A stretch of 64,000 nt of DNA from Mycobacterium colombiense (GTDB taxonomy: Bacteria; Actinomycetota; Actinomycetes; Mycobacteriales; Mycobacteriaceae), in the NCBI RefSeq assembly GCF_001665835.1, contig NZ_LZSX01000074.1, positions 1 through 64,000 on the forward strand, in the 5' to 3' direction. The notes beneath the pieces are model-generated. The model did not search any database and was not told the DNA's origin. It saw only the letters and a program-made list of their open reading frames with translations. This document shows positions 36,411 through 44,956 of this stretch, in pieces. Position 1 is the stretch's first letter. Each line of letters begins with the position of its first letter. The translations under genes and the position numbers were made by a program.

Positions 36411-37235
36411 GTGACTGAAAAAGTTTGGTTTATCACCGGTACATCGCGAGGTTTCGGACGGGCGTGGACGATCGCGGCCCTGGAGCGCGGCGACAAGGTC
36501 GCCGCCACGGCGCGCAACACCGCATCGCTGGACGACCTGGCGCAGAAGTACGGCGACGCGCTGTTGCCGATTCGGCTCGACGTCACCGACCGGGCGGCCG
36601 ACTTCGCGGCGGTCCACCAGGCGCACGACCACTTCGGGCGGCTCGACATCGTGGTGAACAACGCCGGATACGGGCAGTTCGGTTTCGTCGAGGAACTCTC
36701 CGAGCAAGACGCACGCGACCAGATCGAGACCAATGTCTTTGGGGCGCTGTGGATCACGCAGGCAGCGCTGCCCTATCTGCGCGAGCAGGGCAGCGGCCAC
36801 ATCATCCAGGTGTCCTCGATCGGGGGCATCACCGCCTTCCCGTTGGTCGGCATGTATCACGCGTCGAAGTGGGCGCTGGAGGGCTTCTCACAGGCGCTGG
36901 CGCAGGAGGTCGCGCCGTTCGGTGTGCACGTCACGCTGATCGAGCCGGGCGGTTTCGACACCGACTGGGCCGGCGATTCCGCCAAGCACGCCGATCCGAT
37001 TCCGGCCTACGACGACGTCCGCGCCACCGTCCAGGCCGAGCGCAGCCGCCGGTGGGCCAGCCCGGGTGACCCGTCGGCGTCCGCTGCCGCGCTGCTGAAG
37101 GTGGTCGACGCCGAAAAGCCGCCGCTGCGAGTCTTTTTCGGCGCCTCCCCGCTGGAAACCGCGAAGGCCGATTACGAGAGCCGGCTGCGCAACTGGGAGG
37201 AATGGCAGCCCGTCGCGGAGCTGGCGCAGGGGTGA
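36411..37235 (+). CDS. short-chain dehydrogenase/reductase
   Basis: The 274-residue classical SDR has the cofactor motif [11 protein letters not shown] near residue 8, NNAGYG, the catalytic Ser in QVSSIGG, and [10 protein letters not shown] (Tyr and Lys). Basic residues after the glycine motif favour NADP(H). The start is GTG 36411 with GGAGG three bases away. It opens an insertion relative to the remembered menG-mgtA adjacency in Mtb. The substrate is unknown. Confidence 0.9.
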   Translation: MTEKVWFITGTSRGFGRAWTIAALERGDKVAATARNTASLDDLAQKYGDALLPIRLDVTDRAADFAAVHQAHDHFGRLDIVVNNAGYGQFGFVEELSEQDARDQIETNVFGALWITQAALPYLREQGSGHIIQVSSIGGITAFPLVGMYHASKWALEGFSQALAQEVAPFGVHVTLIEPGGFDTDWAGDSAKHADPIPAYDDVRATVQAERSRRWASPGDPSASAAALLKVVDAEKPPLRVFFGASPLETAKADYESRLRNWEEWQPVAELAQG

Positions 37236-37386
37236 TCGGCCCGCGGTCGTCCAGTTCGAGGCCGTTCGCCCGTGCGGGCCACCGATTCGTAGGTCTGGTC
37301 GCCGAGGACGTCGCGGACGCGCGTGGCTCGGCAGGAAAAAGGGTAAGCGCTGTAGTACCACTTGGAACGGAATCGAAGGACACGCT

Positions 37387-37587
37387 ATGAGCGGCGCGGA
37401 TAAGGCCCGAAACAAGGTGCGGCAGATCACGGGCAAGCTCAAGGCGGCAACCGGCCGCGCCACCAACGACCCGGCGTTGGAAGCTGAGGGCAGGGCAGAC
37501 CAGCGGGCGGGCCATTTGAGAGATGCCGGTGAAAAGGTCAAAGACGCATTCCGTCCCCGCCGGCCCCGCCGGCGCCGACAGGTCTAG
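37387..37587 (+). CDS. CsbD-family stress protein
   Basis: The 66-residue charged protein matches the CsbD pattern: KARNKVRQITGKLKAATGRA, then DPALEAEGRADQRAGH, and a basic tail. CsbD proteins are small, helical and usually general-stress induced; their activity is unknown. ATG follows GAAGGA. A GGGTAA at 37337-37342 could be an alternative-sigma -10, but no convincing -35 precedes it. Confidence 0.85.
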   Translation: MSGADKARNKVRQITGKLKAATGRATNDPALEAEGRADQRAGHLRDAGEKVKDAFRPRRPRRRRQV

Positions 37588-37601
37588 CCGACGAACCCCT
37601 C

Positions 37602-37623
37602 GCGGGATGTCAATTCATCCCGC
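37602..37623 (+). terminator. hairpin terminator after csbD-like gene
   Basis: GCGGGATG (37602-37609) and CATCCCGC (37616-37623) form a perfect eight-pair stem with a TCAATT loop, 15 bases past the stop. No U-tract follows, as is common for mycobacterial hairpins. Confidence 0.5.
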
Positions 37624-37810
37624 CATGCATCACGGCAGCGCGCGAAAAGATTGTTCGCGCCGCTCCACACTTTGGCCAGCAACCGCTCGAAGCCAGAAGG
37701 CCCCGCAAACCGCCGCGGGTGCTAACCGCCATTGATGAAGTAGTCGATTACTCATCCCAGGCAGCACGGTGTGGACGCACAATTGTGGCTCTGCGAGGAA
37801 AGGCGGCCCG

Positions 37811-39298
37811 ATGTCCGCAGTCCAGTGCCCGCGCGTGGAAACCTGCGATGTTTGCATCGTCGGAGCCGGCATCGCCGGGCTGAACGCCCTGTTCGCCGCC
37901 AGCCGATACCTGTCGCCCGATCAGAAGGTGATCCTGATCGATCGTCGGGCACGCCTCGGCGGCATGTGGGTCGATGTGTACTCGTATGTGCGCCTGCACC
38001 AACCGCACCCCATGTTCACCGCGGGCAACATCGAGTGGACTCTCGGCGAGGACCGCAGCTACCTCGCTACCAAGGACGAGGTGCTTGACCATTTTCGGCA
38101 CTGCGTCGACGTGATACGGCAGCGCGTCCAGGTCGACGAGTATTTCGGTTGGAACTTCGAGTCGGAAGAAGAAGCGAACGGAATCGTGCGGGTCACCGCT
38201 GGTGCTGCCGACGGCCGGTGGCTCGTCATCGAGACCAAGCGATTGATCAAAGCCTATGGCCTGGGCGTCACGCCCAACGAACCGCTCGATATCTCCAGCA
38301 CGCGCGTCCATTCGGTGTCGCCCGACTACTGTGACGTCCGGGAAGGCGACATCAGGGAAAGCGATGCGCCGGTGTGGATCATCGGCGGCGGAAAGACCGC
38401 CATGGACACCGCACACACACTGATCACCACCTACCCCGGTCGCGAGGTGAACCTCGTCGCCGGCCGCGGCACCTTCTTCTCCAACCGCGACACCCTCTTG
38501 CCGAGCGGCACCCGGCGATGGTGGACGGGCACACCGCCCAGCAGCGTCGCCACGCAGCTGAGTCTCCGGTACGACGGCACGAACGAATCACAAGTACAAG
38601 ATTGGTACCGCACCACCCATGGCACGTTCCTGACCCCACAGGCGGACAACTTCGTGTTGGGAGTGTTGTCCGAGGCCGAGAACCGCACCATCTCCGCCGG
38701 GTTGAACGATCTCGTCATGGACTATTTCGAGGATGCAGTCGACCGCAATGGCACGACCGAGTTGGTGTTCCGGAGCGGGTCGACGAAGACGATCCAACCG
38801 GGCAGCTGGGTCGTCAACTGCACGGGTTACGTCAAATTCCCCGCCGAATACCTGTACGAGCCGTACGTTTCGCCCAGTGGCGCAGTCGTTTCCATCAACG
38901 TGCGGTCGGCGATACTGCACCTGCCTGCGTTCATGGGCTATTTCCTGGGGCATCTGATGTTCTTGGACAAGCTCGGTGAGATCCCGCTCTACGAAATCGA
39001 TTGGCAGGCATTGCGGCTGAAGGCACCGATGGCATTTCCGTACGTACTCTTCGCGCTCGTCCAGCACAACCTCAGCCTGATCTACGACAACGTGCCCAGT
39101 CGCGTGTTCAACCAGAATGGCCTCGATTTCGACAAGTGGTACCCACTACCGCGCCGCCTGCCGGGCCTGGCACGGTTCGTGCTCACGCACCGCCGGGAAC
39201 GCGAGCGCCAGCGCCGTGTTCTCGACACAGTCCGGGAACGATTCCAAATCCGTTGCGGCCCATTGGGCGCGCAGCTCATTCCCGGCGCCAAAACGTAG
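37811..39298 (+). CDS. FAD-dependent monooxygenase-like oxidoreductase
   Basis: The 495-residue protein has an N-terminal FAD fold CDVCIVGAGIAGLNALFAA with DRRARLGGMWVD, and a second nucleotide fold VWIIGGGKTAMDTAHTL, as in flavin-containing monooxygenases. The Baeyer-Villiger fingerprint of the 27174-28685 enzyme is not evident, so it may be an N-hydroxylase- or FMO-like oxidase. ATG 37811 follows AGGAAAGG. Its codons and flanks look somewhat less GC-rich than the neighbours, in keeping with acquired DNA. The substrate is unknown. Confidence 0.8.
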   Translation: MSAVQCPRVETCDVCIVGAGIAGLNALFAASRYLSPDQKVILIDRRARLGGMWVDVYSYVRLHQPHPMFTAGNIEWTLGEDRSYLATKDEVLDHFRHCVDVIRQRVQVDEYFGWNFESEEEANGIVRVTAGAADGRWLVIETKRLIKAYGLGVTPNEPLDISSTRVHSVSPDYCDVREGDIRESDAPVWIIGGGKTAMDTAHTLITTYPGREVNLVAGRGTFFSNRDTLLPSGTRRWWTGTPPSSVATQLSLRYDGTNESQVQDWYRTTHGTFLTPQADNFVLGVLSEAENRTISAGLNDLVMDYFEDAVDRNGTTELVFRSGSTKTIQPGSWVVNCTGYVKFPAEYLYEPYVSPSGAVVSINVRSAILHLPAFMGYFLGHLMFLDKLGEIPLYEIDWQALRLKAPMAFPYVLFALVQHNLSLIYDNVPSRVFNQNGLDFDKWYPLPRRLPGLARFVLTHRRERERQRRVLDTVRERFQIRCGPLGAQLIPGAKT

Positions 39299-39340
39299 TC
39301 GCCACTCATGCGGATGAAAAATCGGGAATTGGCCGGGCCA

Positions 39341-39431
39341 ATCGAGTGGATGCCATCGACATTGATCAACGGCATTCACTCGATGCGGGTCCAGTTCACG
39401 CCCGGGCGTCCCGCAGCGCTCGGGCGTGAAC
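39341..39431. repeat. two tandem large inverted repeats
   Basis: First: ATCGAGTGGATGCC (39341-39354) pairs with GGCATTCACTCGAT (39371-39384) across all 14 positions, one a G-T wobble, with a 16-base loop. Second: GTTCACGCCCG (39394-39404) pairs perfectly with CGGGCGTGAAC (39421-39431), again with a 16-base loop. They lie between the FMO stop and the P450 remnant. They could be terminators, ends of a small mobile repeat, or recombination debris. Confidence 0.6.
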
Positions 39432-39457
39432 CGGATCGTGCGAAAAAGCATGCACTC

Positions 39458-39721
39458 GCCGCCAACCGCGATCCCGCCGTCTATGACGACCCCGACCGAC
39501 TCGACATAAGCCGCGTCGGAGCACCTGCGATGCAGACGTTCGGCGCCGGCATGCACTATTGCCTGGGTGCCAACCTGGCCCGACTCGAGCTCGCCGAAGC
39601 CTTGGCGATCATGACACGGCGCATGCCCAACGCCCATCGCACCGGCCCCGCCCCATGGAAGCCCCTCACCGGGCTGAGCGGACCGACCACGCTGCCAATC
39701 GAATTCGACGCCGTACCGTGA
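39458..39721 (+). pseudogene. C-terminal fragment of a cytochrome P450
   Basis: Only the last 87 or so P450 residues remain: NRDPAVYDDPDRLDISR, the heme loop FGAGMHYCLGANLARLE and the final GLSGPTTLPIEF. The open frame extends upstream to 39308, but those 50 residues are not P450-like and cover the inverted repeats. The oxygen-binding I-helix and substrate domain are missing, so it cannot be a working P450. It is colinear without gaps with the end of the intact P450 at 18057-19286. Confidence 0.85.
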
Positions 39722-39743
39722 ACAGGAACGTCACGCCCCTAGC

Positions 39744-40898
39744 TCATTCCCCCAACGCGTGGCGGGTGGACAGCAGTTGGCGCCGCACGAACGGCGACAG
39801 CACGGCCTCGTAGTGGCCGAGGAGTTCGTCGCAGATGACCGGCCAGCTCCGGCCGACCACGCTGCGCCGGGCGGCCAGCGCGTAGCGCGAACGTTCGGCG
39901 ATCAGGTGTGCGACCGCGTCGGGCAACCGGGACTCGAACTCGTTGACGGCCAACAGCAGACCGGTTCGCCACGGGGTGACGAGGTCACGTGGGCCGCCGG
40001 CGTCGGGGGCGATCACCGGCAACCCCGACGCCAGCGCTTCTTGCACGACCTGACAAAACGTCTCGTGCTCACCGGGATGCACGAACACGTCCATGCTGGC
40101 GTACGCCGCGGCGAGTTCGTCGCCGTATAGCGCACCCGTGAAAACCGCTGTCGGCATTGCCGATTGCAGCTTGTCGCGGTCGACACCGTCGCCCACGATG
40201 ACGAGCTGCACCGCTCCGCCGGCAGCCAGCCCGATGAGTCGCTCGACATGTTTCTCGGGCGCGAGCCGGCCCACGAACCCGACGATCGGCTTGCCCTGCG
40301 GCGACCACCGTGCGCGCAGCGCCTCGTTGCGCGCGGACGGCGCGAACCGCAGCACGTCGACGCCGCGCGCCCACCGGTGCACCCGCGGAAAGCGGTGCGC
40401 GACAAGCGATTCCATCGTCACACTGGATGGCGCCAGGGTACGGTCGGCGAGACCGTGCAGATGGCGAAACCAGGCCCAGGCGGCCCGCGCCGTGATCGGA
40501 ATGCCGTAGCTCGCCGCAAAGCCCGGGACGTCGGTCTGATACACCGCGACCGTCGGCACCCCCAGCCACCGCGCCGCCCGCACCCCGCCGTAGCCCAGCA
40601 GCGCCGGTGAAGCGAGATGCACCACGTGCGGATCGAATCCGCGCAACACCTTCACCAGCCGGGGCGTCGGCACGCCGAGCGGCAGGGTGGTCACCTTGGG
40701 GAACATCCGCGACGGCACCCGGTGAACGCGGATCCCGTCGTAGATGCGATCGGCCCGGGGCTGGCCGGGCGGCGTGTCGGGGGCGATGACGAGGGCTTCG
40801 TGGCCCGTCCGGCGCAGATGCTCGAGCACCCGGATCACCGAGTTGCTGACACCGTTGACTTCGGGGAGGAACGATTCCGCGACGATGGCAACGCGCAC
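39744..40898 (-). CDS. mgtA: GDP-mannose-dependent alpha-mannosyltransferase MgtA-type (GT4)
   Basis: The 384-residue GT-B glycosyltransferase has the N-terminal [21 protein letters not shown], acceptor/donor region [18 protein letters not shown], and the EX7E motif in [22 protein letters not shown]. Mtb Rv0557 (MgtA, earlier PimB) is reported to transfer mannose to glycolipid acceptors for lipomannan-like products. It is last in the minus-strand run after menD and the DUF3592 gene. Acceptor identity here is inferred. Confidence 0.92.
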   Translation of the reverse strand: MRVAIVAESFLPEVNGVSNSVIRVLEHLRRTGHEALVIAPDTPPGQPRADRIYDGIRVHRVPSRMFPKVTTLPLGVPTPRLVKVLRGFDPHVVHLASPALLGYGGVRAARWLGVPTVAVYQTDVPGFAASYGIPITARAAWAWFRHLHGLADRTLAPSSVTMESLVAHRFPRVHRWARGVDVLRFAPSARNEALRARWSPQGKPIVGFVGRLAPEKHVERLIGLAAGGAVQLVIVGDGVDRDKLQSAMPTAVFTGALYGDELAAAYASMDVFVHPGEHETFCQVVQEALASGLPVIAPDAGGPRDLVTPWRTGLLLAVNEFESRLPDAVAHLIAERSRYALAARRSVVGRSWPVICDELLGHYEAVLSPFVRRQLLSTRHALGE

Positions 40899-40949
40899 AT
40901 CACTACGGTGTCAGCGTCGGCTGTCGACAAGGTTGCCTGTGTGTATACG

Positions 40950-41507
40950 TCACGCGAAATTTGCAGGTCCGACACTTTTTGCGGCCGGGTCGGCCGGTGC
41001 GTCGCCGGGCGCGTCGCGACGGTCCAGCCACTTGTCCAGCAGCGCCAGCGCGACCAGGATCGCCGCCGCGGTCAGCCAGCCCACCACCGCGATGGATCCC
41101 GCCGGGATGATCGCCAGCCCGGCGTTGCGATGCTGCACGCGCACCAGGTTCGGGTCGTTCTTGTTGTACTCGACGTAGATGCGCATCCCGGTGGCCAGAT
41201 GGGACGGATAGAGCACGCCGAGCTCGGGGCGATAGGTGACCCGCTCGGGGGTGACGAATTCGATGGTGGAGCGGCGCGGCCCGGCGCTGAGCACCTCGGC
41301 CTGCGCTACGCCCATGTTGTGGGTGATCGCGATGTCGTCTCGCCAGGCGCCGGCCACCAGCAGCATGGACTGCAGCGTGACCAGGCCGGTCACGATCAGC
41401 ACGGCAATCCGGGCCCACCGCAACACAATCCGAGCCCGCGTTTTCGGCGGTTCGTCACTACGCCCATGAATCAGGATGCGCAGCAGAACTTTTGGAGATA
41501 CCGCCAT
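40950..41507 (-). CDS. DUF3592 membrane protein (Rv0556-like)
   Basis: The 185-residue protein has two membrane spans (about 28-55 and 138-160) flanking an exported beta-rich segment (VLSAGPRRSTIEFVTPERVTY to MRIYVEYNKNDPNLV) characteristic of DUF3592. The C-terminal tail is charged. Function is unknown. It starts 11 bases after menD and precedes mgtA by 51 bases, so it is probably co-transcribed. Confidence 0.82.
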   Translation of the reverse strand: MAVSPKVLLRILIHGRSDEPPKTRARIVLRWARIAVLIVTGLVTLQSMLLVAGAWRDDIAITHNMGVAQAEVLSAGPRRSTIEFVTPERVTYRPELGVLYPSHLATGMRIYVEYNKNDPNLVRVQHRNAGLAIIPAGSIAVVGWLTAAAILVALALLDKWLDRRDAPGDAPADPAAKSVGPANFA

Positions 41508-41518
41508 CTAGGTGCGCC

Positions 41519-43165
41519 TCACAGCGCGGCCTTGATGGCGGCGTGCAGCTGCCGCAGCGACGACCGGTCGGCCTTGACCTCCAGCACCCGCATCCCGGAC
41601 CCGGATTCGTCGAGGGCCGTGGGCAATTCGCCGACCTCGATCTGGCGGCTCTCAACGTGGTAGGCGCGGCACAGCGCGCCCACGTCGACGTCGTGCGGGG
41701 TGCCGAACACCCGTGACGACACGTCGGAGAACCGCGGGTCGCCCTGCTCGAGCAGTTCGAAGATGCCGCCGCCATTGTCGTTGGAGACCACGATGGTCAG
41801 CCGGCGCGGCGTGGGCTCGGTGGGGCCGATCAGCAACCCTGAACTGTCGTGCACGAACGTCAGGTCCCCGATCAGCGCGACGGTGCGCGCCGGGCCGTCC
41901 GGGCCGCCGTCGCGTTCGTGTGCCAGCGCCGCCCCGATGGCCGTGGAGACCGTCCCGTCGATCCCGGCGACACCGCGGTTGGACCGCACCCGGATGCCGC
42001 CGGTTTTCAGGCCGACCAGCGCCGCGTCGCGGACCGGGTTGGAGGCCCCGAGCACCAGCTGATCGCCGGGCACCAGCGCGTCGGCCACGGCCGCCGCGAC
42101 GTGCAGGCCGGTGGTCAGCGGGTGCGCCGCGAGCTGGCTACGGACGGCGGCCATCGCATGCCGGTTGGTCTCCGCGCAGCGCTGCAGCCACGCCGGGTTG
42201 GGCGCGCCGGAGGTGATCGCCCGCGTCCCGGTGGCCTGCGAATTGCCCGAGACGTCCGGCCAGCGCGGCCCGGTGGTCAGCGCGAACACCGGCACCTGTG
42301 AATCGGCCAGCAGCGCCGACACCGGCCGGTGCAGGGTGGGGCGGCCGAGCATGATCACCTGCTTGGGCCGCAGCAGCGGCAGCGCCAGCGGGTGCAGCGG
42401 GTTCGCCGGAGCGGGCGCCGTCGGCTCGGCGACGGTCGGCAGCTGCGCCAGGTTGGGCTGCACACCCGCGCCGTGCCCGGCGATGACGACCGTGTCGGGT
42501 GCCAGGTCGATCTCCAGCGGCTGGTCGAAGCTGACCGGCGGCGTGTAGGTCCACGGCCGCCCGCCCGGGCGGCCCGGCGGCGTCGGCGCTTGAGGTTCGG
42601 GATCCGGTACCAAGGGCTCGCGCAGCGGGATGTCGAACTGCACGGGGCCGGCGTTGGCGGTGCGGGATCCGGTGGCGGCCACCAGCACCCGGCAGGTGGC
42701 CGATCGCCAGGTGGCGTTGAGGGCATCCAGCCGCTCGGGGGCGTCCTCGGCCAGGCCGAGGCTGATGGTGGCCCGCACCTGGGTGCCGAAGTAGCCCAGC
42801 TGCTCCATGGTCTGGTTGGCTCCGGTGCCCAGCAGCTCGTAGGGCCGGTTGGCCGAGAGCACGATCAGCGGCACCCGGGCGTAGTTGGCCTCGATCACCG
42901 CCGGGCCGAGGTTGGCGACGGCGGTGCCGGACGTCATGGCGACACAGACCGGCGCGCCGGCGGCGATGGCCAGGCCGATGGCCAGGTAGCCGGCGGTGCG
43001 CTCGTCGATGCGGACGTGCAGGCGGATGCGGCCGGAGCGGTCGGCGTCCTGCAACGCGAAGGCCAGCGGGGCGTTCCGTGAACCGGGGCAAAGCACCACG
43101 TCGCGGACGCCGCCGCGAATCAGCTCGTCAACGACGACGCGAGCCTGTGTCGTCGAGGGGTTCAC
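41519..43165 (-). CDS. menD: SEPHCHC synthase (2-succinyl-5-enolpyruvyl-6-hydroxy-3-cyclohexene-1-carboxylate synthase)
   Basis: The 548-residue ThDP enzyme condenses isochorismate and 2-oxoglutarate in menaquinone synthesis. It shows [19 protein letters not shown], the glutamate region [13 protein letters not shown], and the ThDP/Mg site [15 protein letters not shown] with [14 protein letters not shown] 43165 begins [10 protein letters not shown], the same start as remembered Mtb MenD. It lies 34 bases after bpoC. Confidence 0.96.
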   Translation of the reverse strand: MNPSTTQARVVVDELIRGGVRDVVLCPGSRNAPLAFALQDADRSGRIRLHVRIDERTAGYLAIGLAIAAGAPVCVAMTSGTAVANLGPAVIEANYARVPLIVLSANRPYELLGTGANQTMEQLGYFGTQVRATISLGLAEDAPERLDALNATWRSATCRVLVAATGSRTANAGPVQFDIPLREPLVPDPEPQAPTPPGRPGGRPWTYTPPVSFDQPLEIDLAPDTVVIAGHGAGVQPNLAQLPTVAEPTAPAPANPLHPLALPLLRPKQVIMLGRPTLHRPVSALLADSQVPVFALTTGPRWPDVSGNSQATGTRAITSGAPNPAWLQRCAETNRHAMAAVRSQLAAHPLTTGLHVAAAVADALVPGDQLVLGASNPVRDAALVGLKTGGIRVRSNRGVAGIDGTVSTAIGAALAHERDGGPDGPARTVALIGDLTFVHDSSGLLIGPTEPTPRRLTIVVSNDNGGGIFELLEQGDPRFSDVSSRVFGTPHDVDVGALCRAYHVESRQIEVGELPTALDESGSGMRVLEVKADRSSLRQLHAAIKAAL

Positions 43166-43199
43166 TCCTACAGCCTGTCACAGCGCTGGTGAACCGCGC

Positions 43200-43988
43200 T
43201 CAGCCCTTGGCGTCGCCGAAGAACTTGAGCATCGCGGCGTTGACGGCGTCCGGCCGCTCGAAGAAGCCGAGATGGCCGGTGTCGGGGATCTGCACGTAAC
43301 GGCCGTTGGGCAGCGCGTCGGCGACCTCGCGGCCCAGATACGGCGGGGTGAGCACGTCGTCGGAGAAGCCGATCACCAGCACCGGGGTCGCGATGCTGCG
43401 GTAGGCGGTCAATCGGCTGGTGTACGGCGCGACATCCAGCTGGGCGCGCATGCCGGGAGTGGCCTTGACGGGCCAGGTGGAGAACATCGCGATCCAGTCG
43501 GCGATGGCGGTGTCGTCGTTGAGCGTCTTGCGGGAAAAGTTTTCCAGCAGGCGGATTTTCGCTTCGTACGCGGCCGGCAGCGCGACGCCGGCGTCGGCCA
43601 GCTCGGCCTCGGCGTCGCGGAAGAACTGCCGGGCCCGGTCCATGCGGCCGCGGGTGCCCATCAGCACCGCCGAGGTGACCAGCTCGGGTCGGGCCAGCAT
43701 GAGTTCCTGGGCGATGAATGCGCCCATCGACATCCCGACGATGCGGGCCGGCGCCGCGTTCAGGCCCTCGATCAGGGCCGCGGTGTCGGCGACCATGGTC
43801 TGGATCGAGAAGCCGTCCGCGTTCTCGGTGGCGCCGATCCCGCGGTTGTCGAAGGTGATGACGCGGTATCCGGCCGCCATGAACGCGGGTACTTGGTAGG
43901 GGTGCCAGGTCCGTCCGGCGCCGCCGTGGCCGGCGATAAATACCACGGGCTCACCGGAACCGCGGTCGTCGTAAGCCAGGTTGATCAC
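43200..43988 (-). CDS. bpoC: alpha/beta hydrolase BpoC-type, candidate MenH
   Basis: The 262-residue hydrolase has VVFIAGHGGAGRTW, FDNRGIGATE, the nucleophile elbow GMSMGAFIAQE (Ser), and the His in DTGHLGFFERP. The annotated peroxidase name is historical. Its start GTG 43988 overlaps the menC stop by four bases, and menD follows, so the order menC-bpoC-menD places it where MenH, the SHCHC synthase acting between MenD and MenC, would be expected. MenH function is inferred from context. Confidence 0.88.
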   Translation of the reverse strand: MINLAYDDRGSGEPVVFIAGHGGAGRTWHPYQVPAFMAAGYRVITFDNRGIGATENADGFSIQTMVADTAALIEGLNAAPARIVGMSMGAFIAQELMLARPELVTSAVLMGTRGRMDRARQFFRDAEAELADAGVALPAAYEAKIRLLENFSRKTLNDDTAIADWIAMFSTWPVKATPGMRAQLDVAPYTSRLTAYRSIATPVLVIGFSDDVLTPPYLGREVADALPNGRYVQIPDTGHLGFFERPDAVNAAMLKFFGDAKG

Positions 43989-44956
43989 TCGGTCGACGGT
44001 ACAAGCAACCGATGGCAGGTCTTGACCCGGTCGATCCACCACTGCCGGCGCTCGGGCGGTGCCGCCAACGCGTGCAGCCGCGCCGGATCGGGCGTGACCG
44101 GGCCCACCGGCAGGCAGCCGTCGACGGGCTCGGCGGTCTCGGCGACGTCCTCGACGAACAGGCCGCCGGTGCCCAGCCCGCAGGCATGACGCAGTCGCGG
44201 CAGGGCCGCCGCGGCGGTCAGCCCGGCGGCGATGCCCACCGCCGAATCCAGCGCGCTGGACACCACGACCGGGATGTCGATCTGCGCGGCGATTTCGAGC
44301 ATGGCCGAAATCCCGCCCATCGGAGCAACTTTGAGCACCGCGACGTCGGCGGCTCCGGCGCGGACCACGGCCAGCGGGTCCTCCGCCTTGCGGATGCTTT
44401 CGTCGGCGGCGATCGGTACCTCGACCCGCCGGCGCAGCTCGGCGAGCTCGTCGACCGTCGCGCAGGGTTGTTCGAGGTATTCCAGCGGGCCGTCGGCGGT
44501 CAACGCGGCGGCGGCCGCGGCCGCCTCCTCGACGCTCCAGCCGCCGTTGGCGTCCACCCGCACGGTCGGAACCAGCCCGCGCACGGCGTTGACCCGCTCG
44601 ACGTCGTCGGCCAGCGTCTGCCCGGGCTCGGCGACCTTCACCTTGGCCGTCCCGGCCCCCGGGAAGCGGGACAGCACCTCGGCCACCTGCGCGGCGGGTA
44701 CCGCCGGCACCGTCGCGTTGATGGGGACGCGGTCGCGGCGGGTCGGCGGCGGCTCCCGGTAGGCGGCCGCGATGCCCGACGCCAGCCAGTGCGCGGCCTC
44801 GCGCGGCTCGTATTCGACGAAGGCCCCGAACTCGCCCCAGCCCGCCGGGCCGTCGATCAGCGCGACCTCGCGGATGGTGATGCCGCGAAACCGCACCCGC
44901 ATGGGCAGCGCCACCACATGCAGGCGGTCGAGCAGGTCCTCGAGCGTCGGCGTCAT
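43985..44956 (-). CDS. menC: o-succinylbenzoate synthase
   Basis: The 323-residue enolase-superfamily enzyme dehydrates SHCHC to o-succinylbenzoate. It has the catalytic Lys pair KVKV (about 112) and metal ligands in VRVDANGGWS, LEYLEQP and IAADESIRK, then a second Lys in VLKVAPMGG. ATG 44956 overlaps the amidohydrolase stop (ATGA); the longer frame upstream is not protein-like. Length agrees with Mtb MenC. Confidence 0.94.
   Translation of the reverse strand: MTPTLEDLLDRLHVVALPMRVRFRGITIREVALIDGPAGWGEFGAFVEYEPREAAHWLASGIAAAYREPPPTRRDRVPINATVPAVPAAQVAEVLSRFPGAGTAKVKVAEPGQTLADDVERVNAVRGLVPTVRVDANGGWSVEEAAAAAAALTADGPLEYLEQPCATVDELAELRRRVEVPIAADESIRKAEDPLAVVRAGAADVAVLKVAPMGGISAMLEIAAQIDIPVVVSSALDSAVGIAAGLTAAAALPRLRHACGLGTGGLFVEDVAETAEPVDGCLPVGPVTPDPARLHALAAPPERRQWWIDRVKTCHRLLVPSTE

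Noticed and set aside
37337..37342. GGGTAA as a SigB/SigF-type -10 for the CsbD gene
   Set aside because: No GTTT/GTTG -35 lies at the required 15-17 base spacing.
39308..39457. Upstream part of the P450-remnant frame as real protein
   Set aside because: It spans the inverted repeats, has no P450 similarity and no ribosome site.
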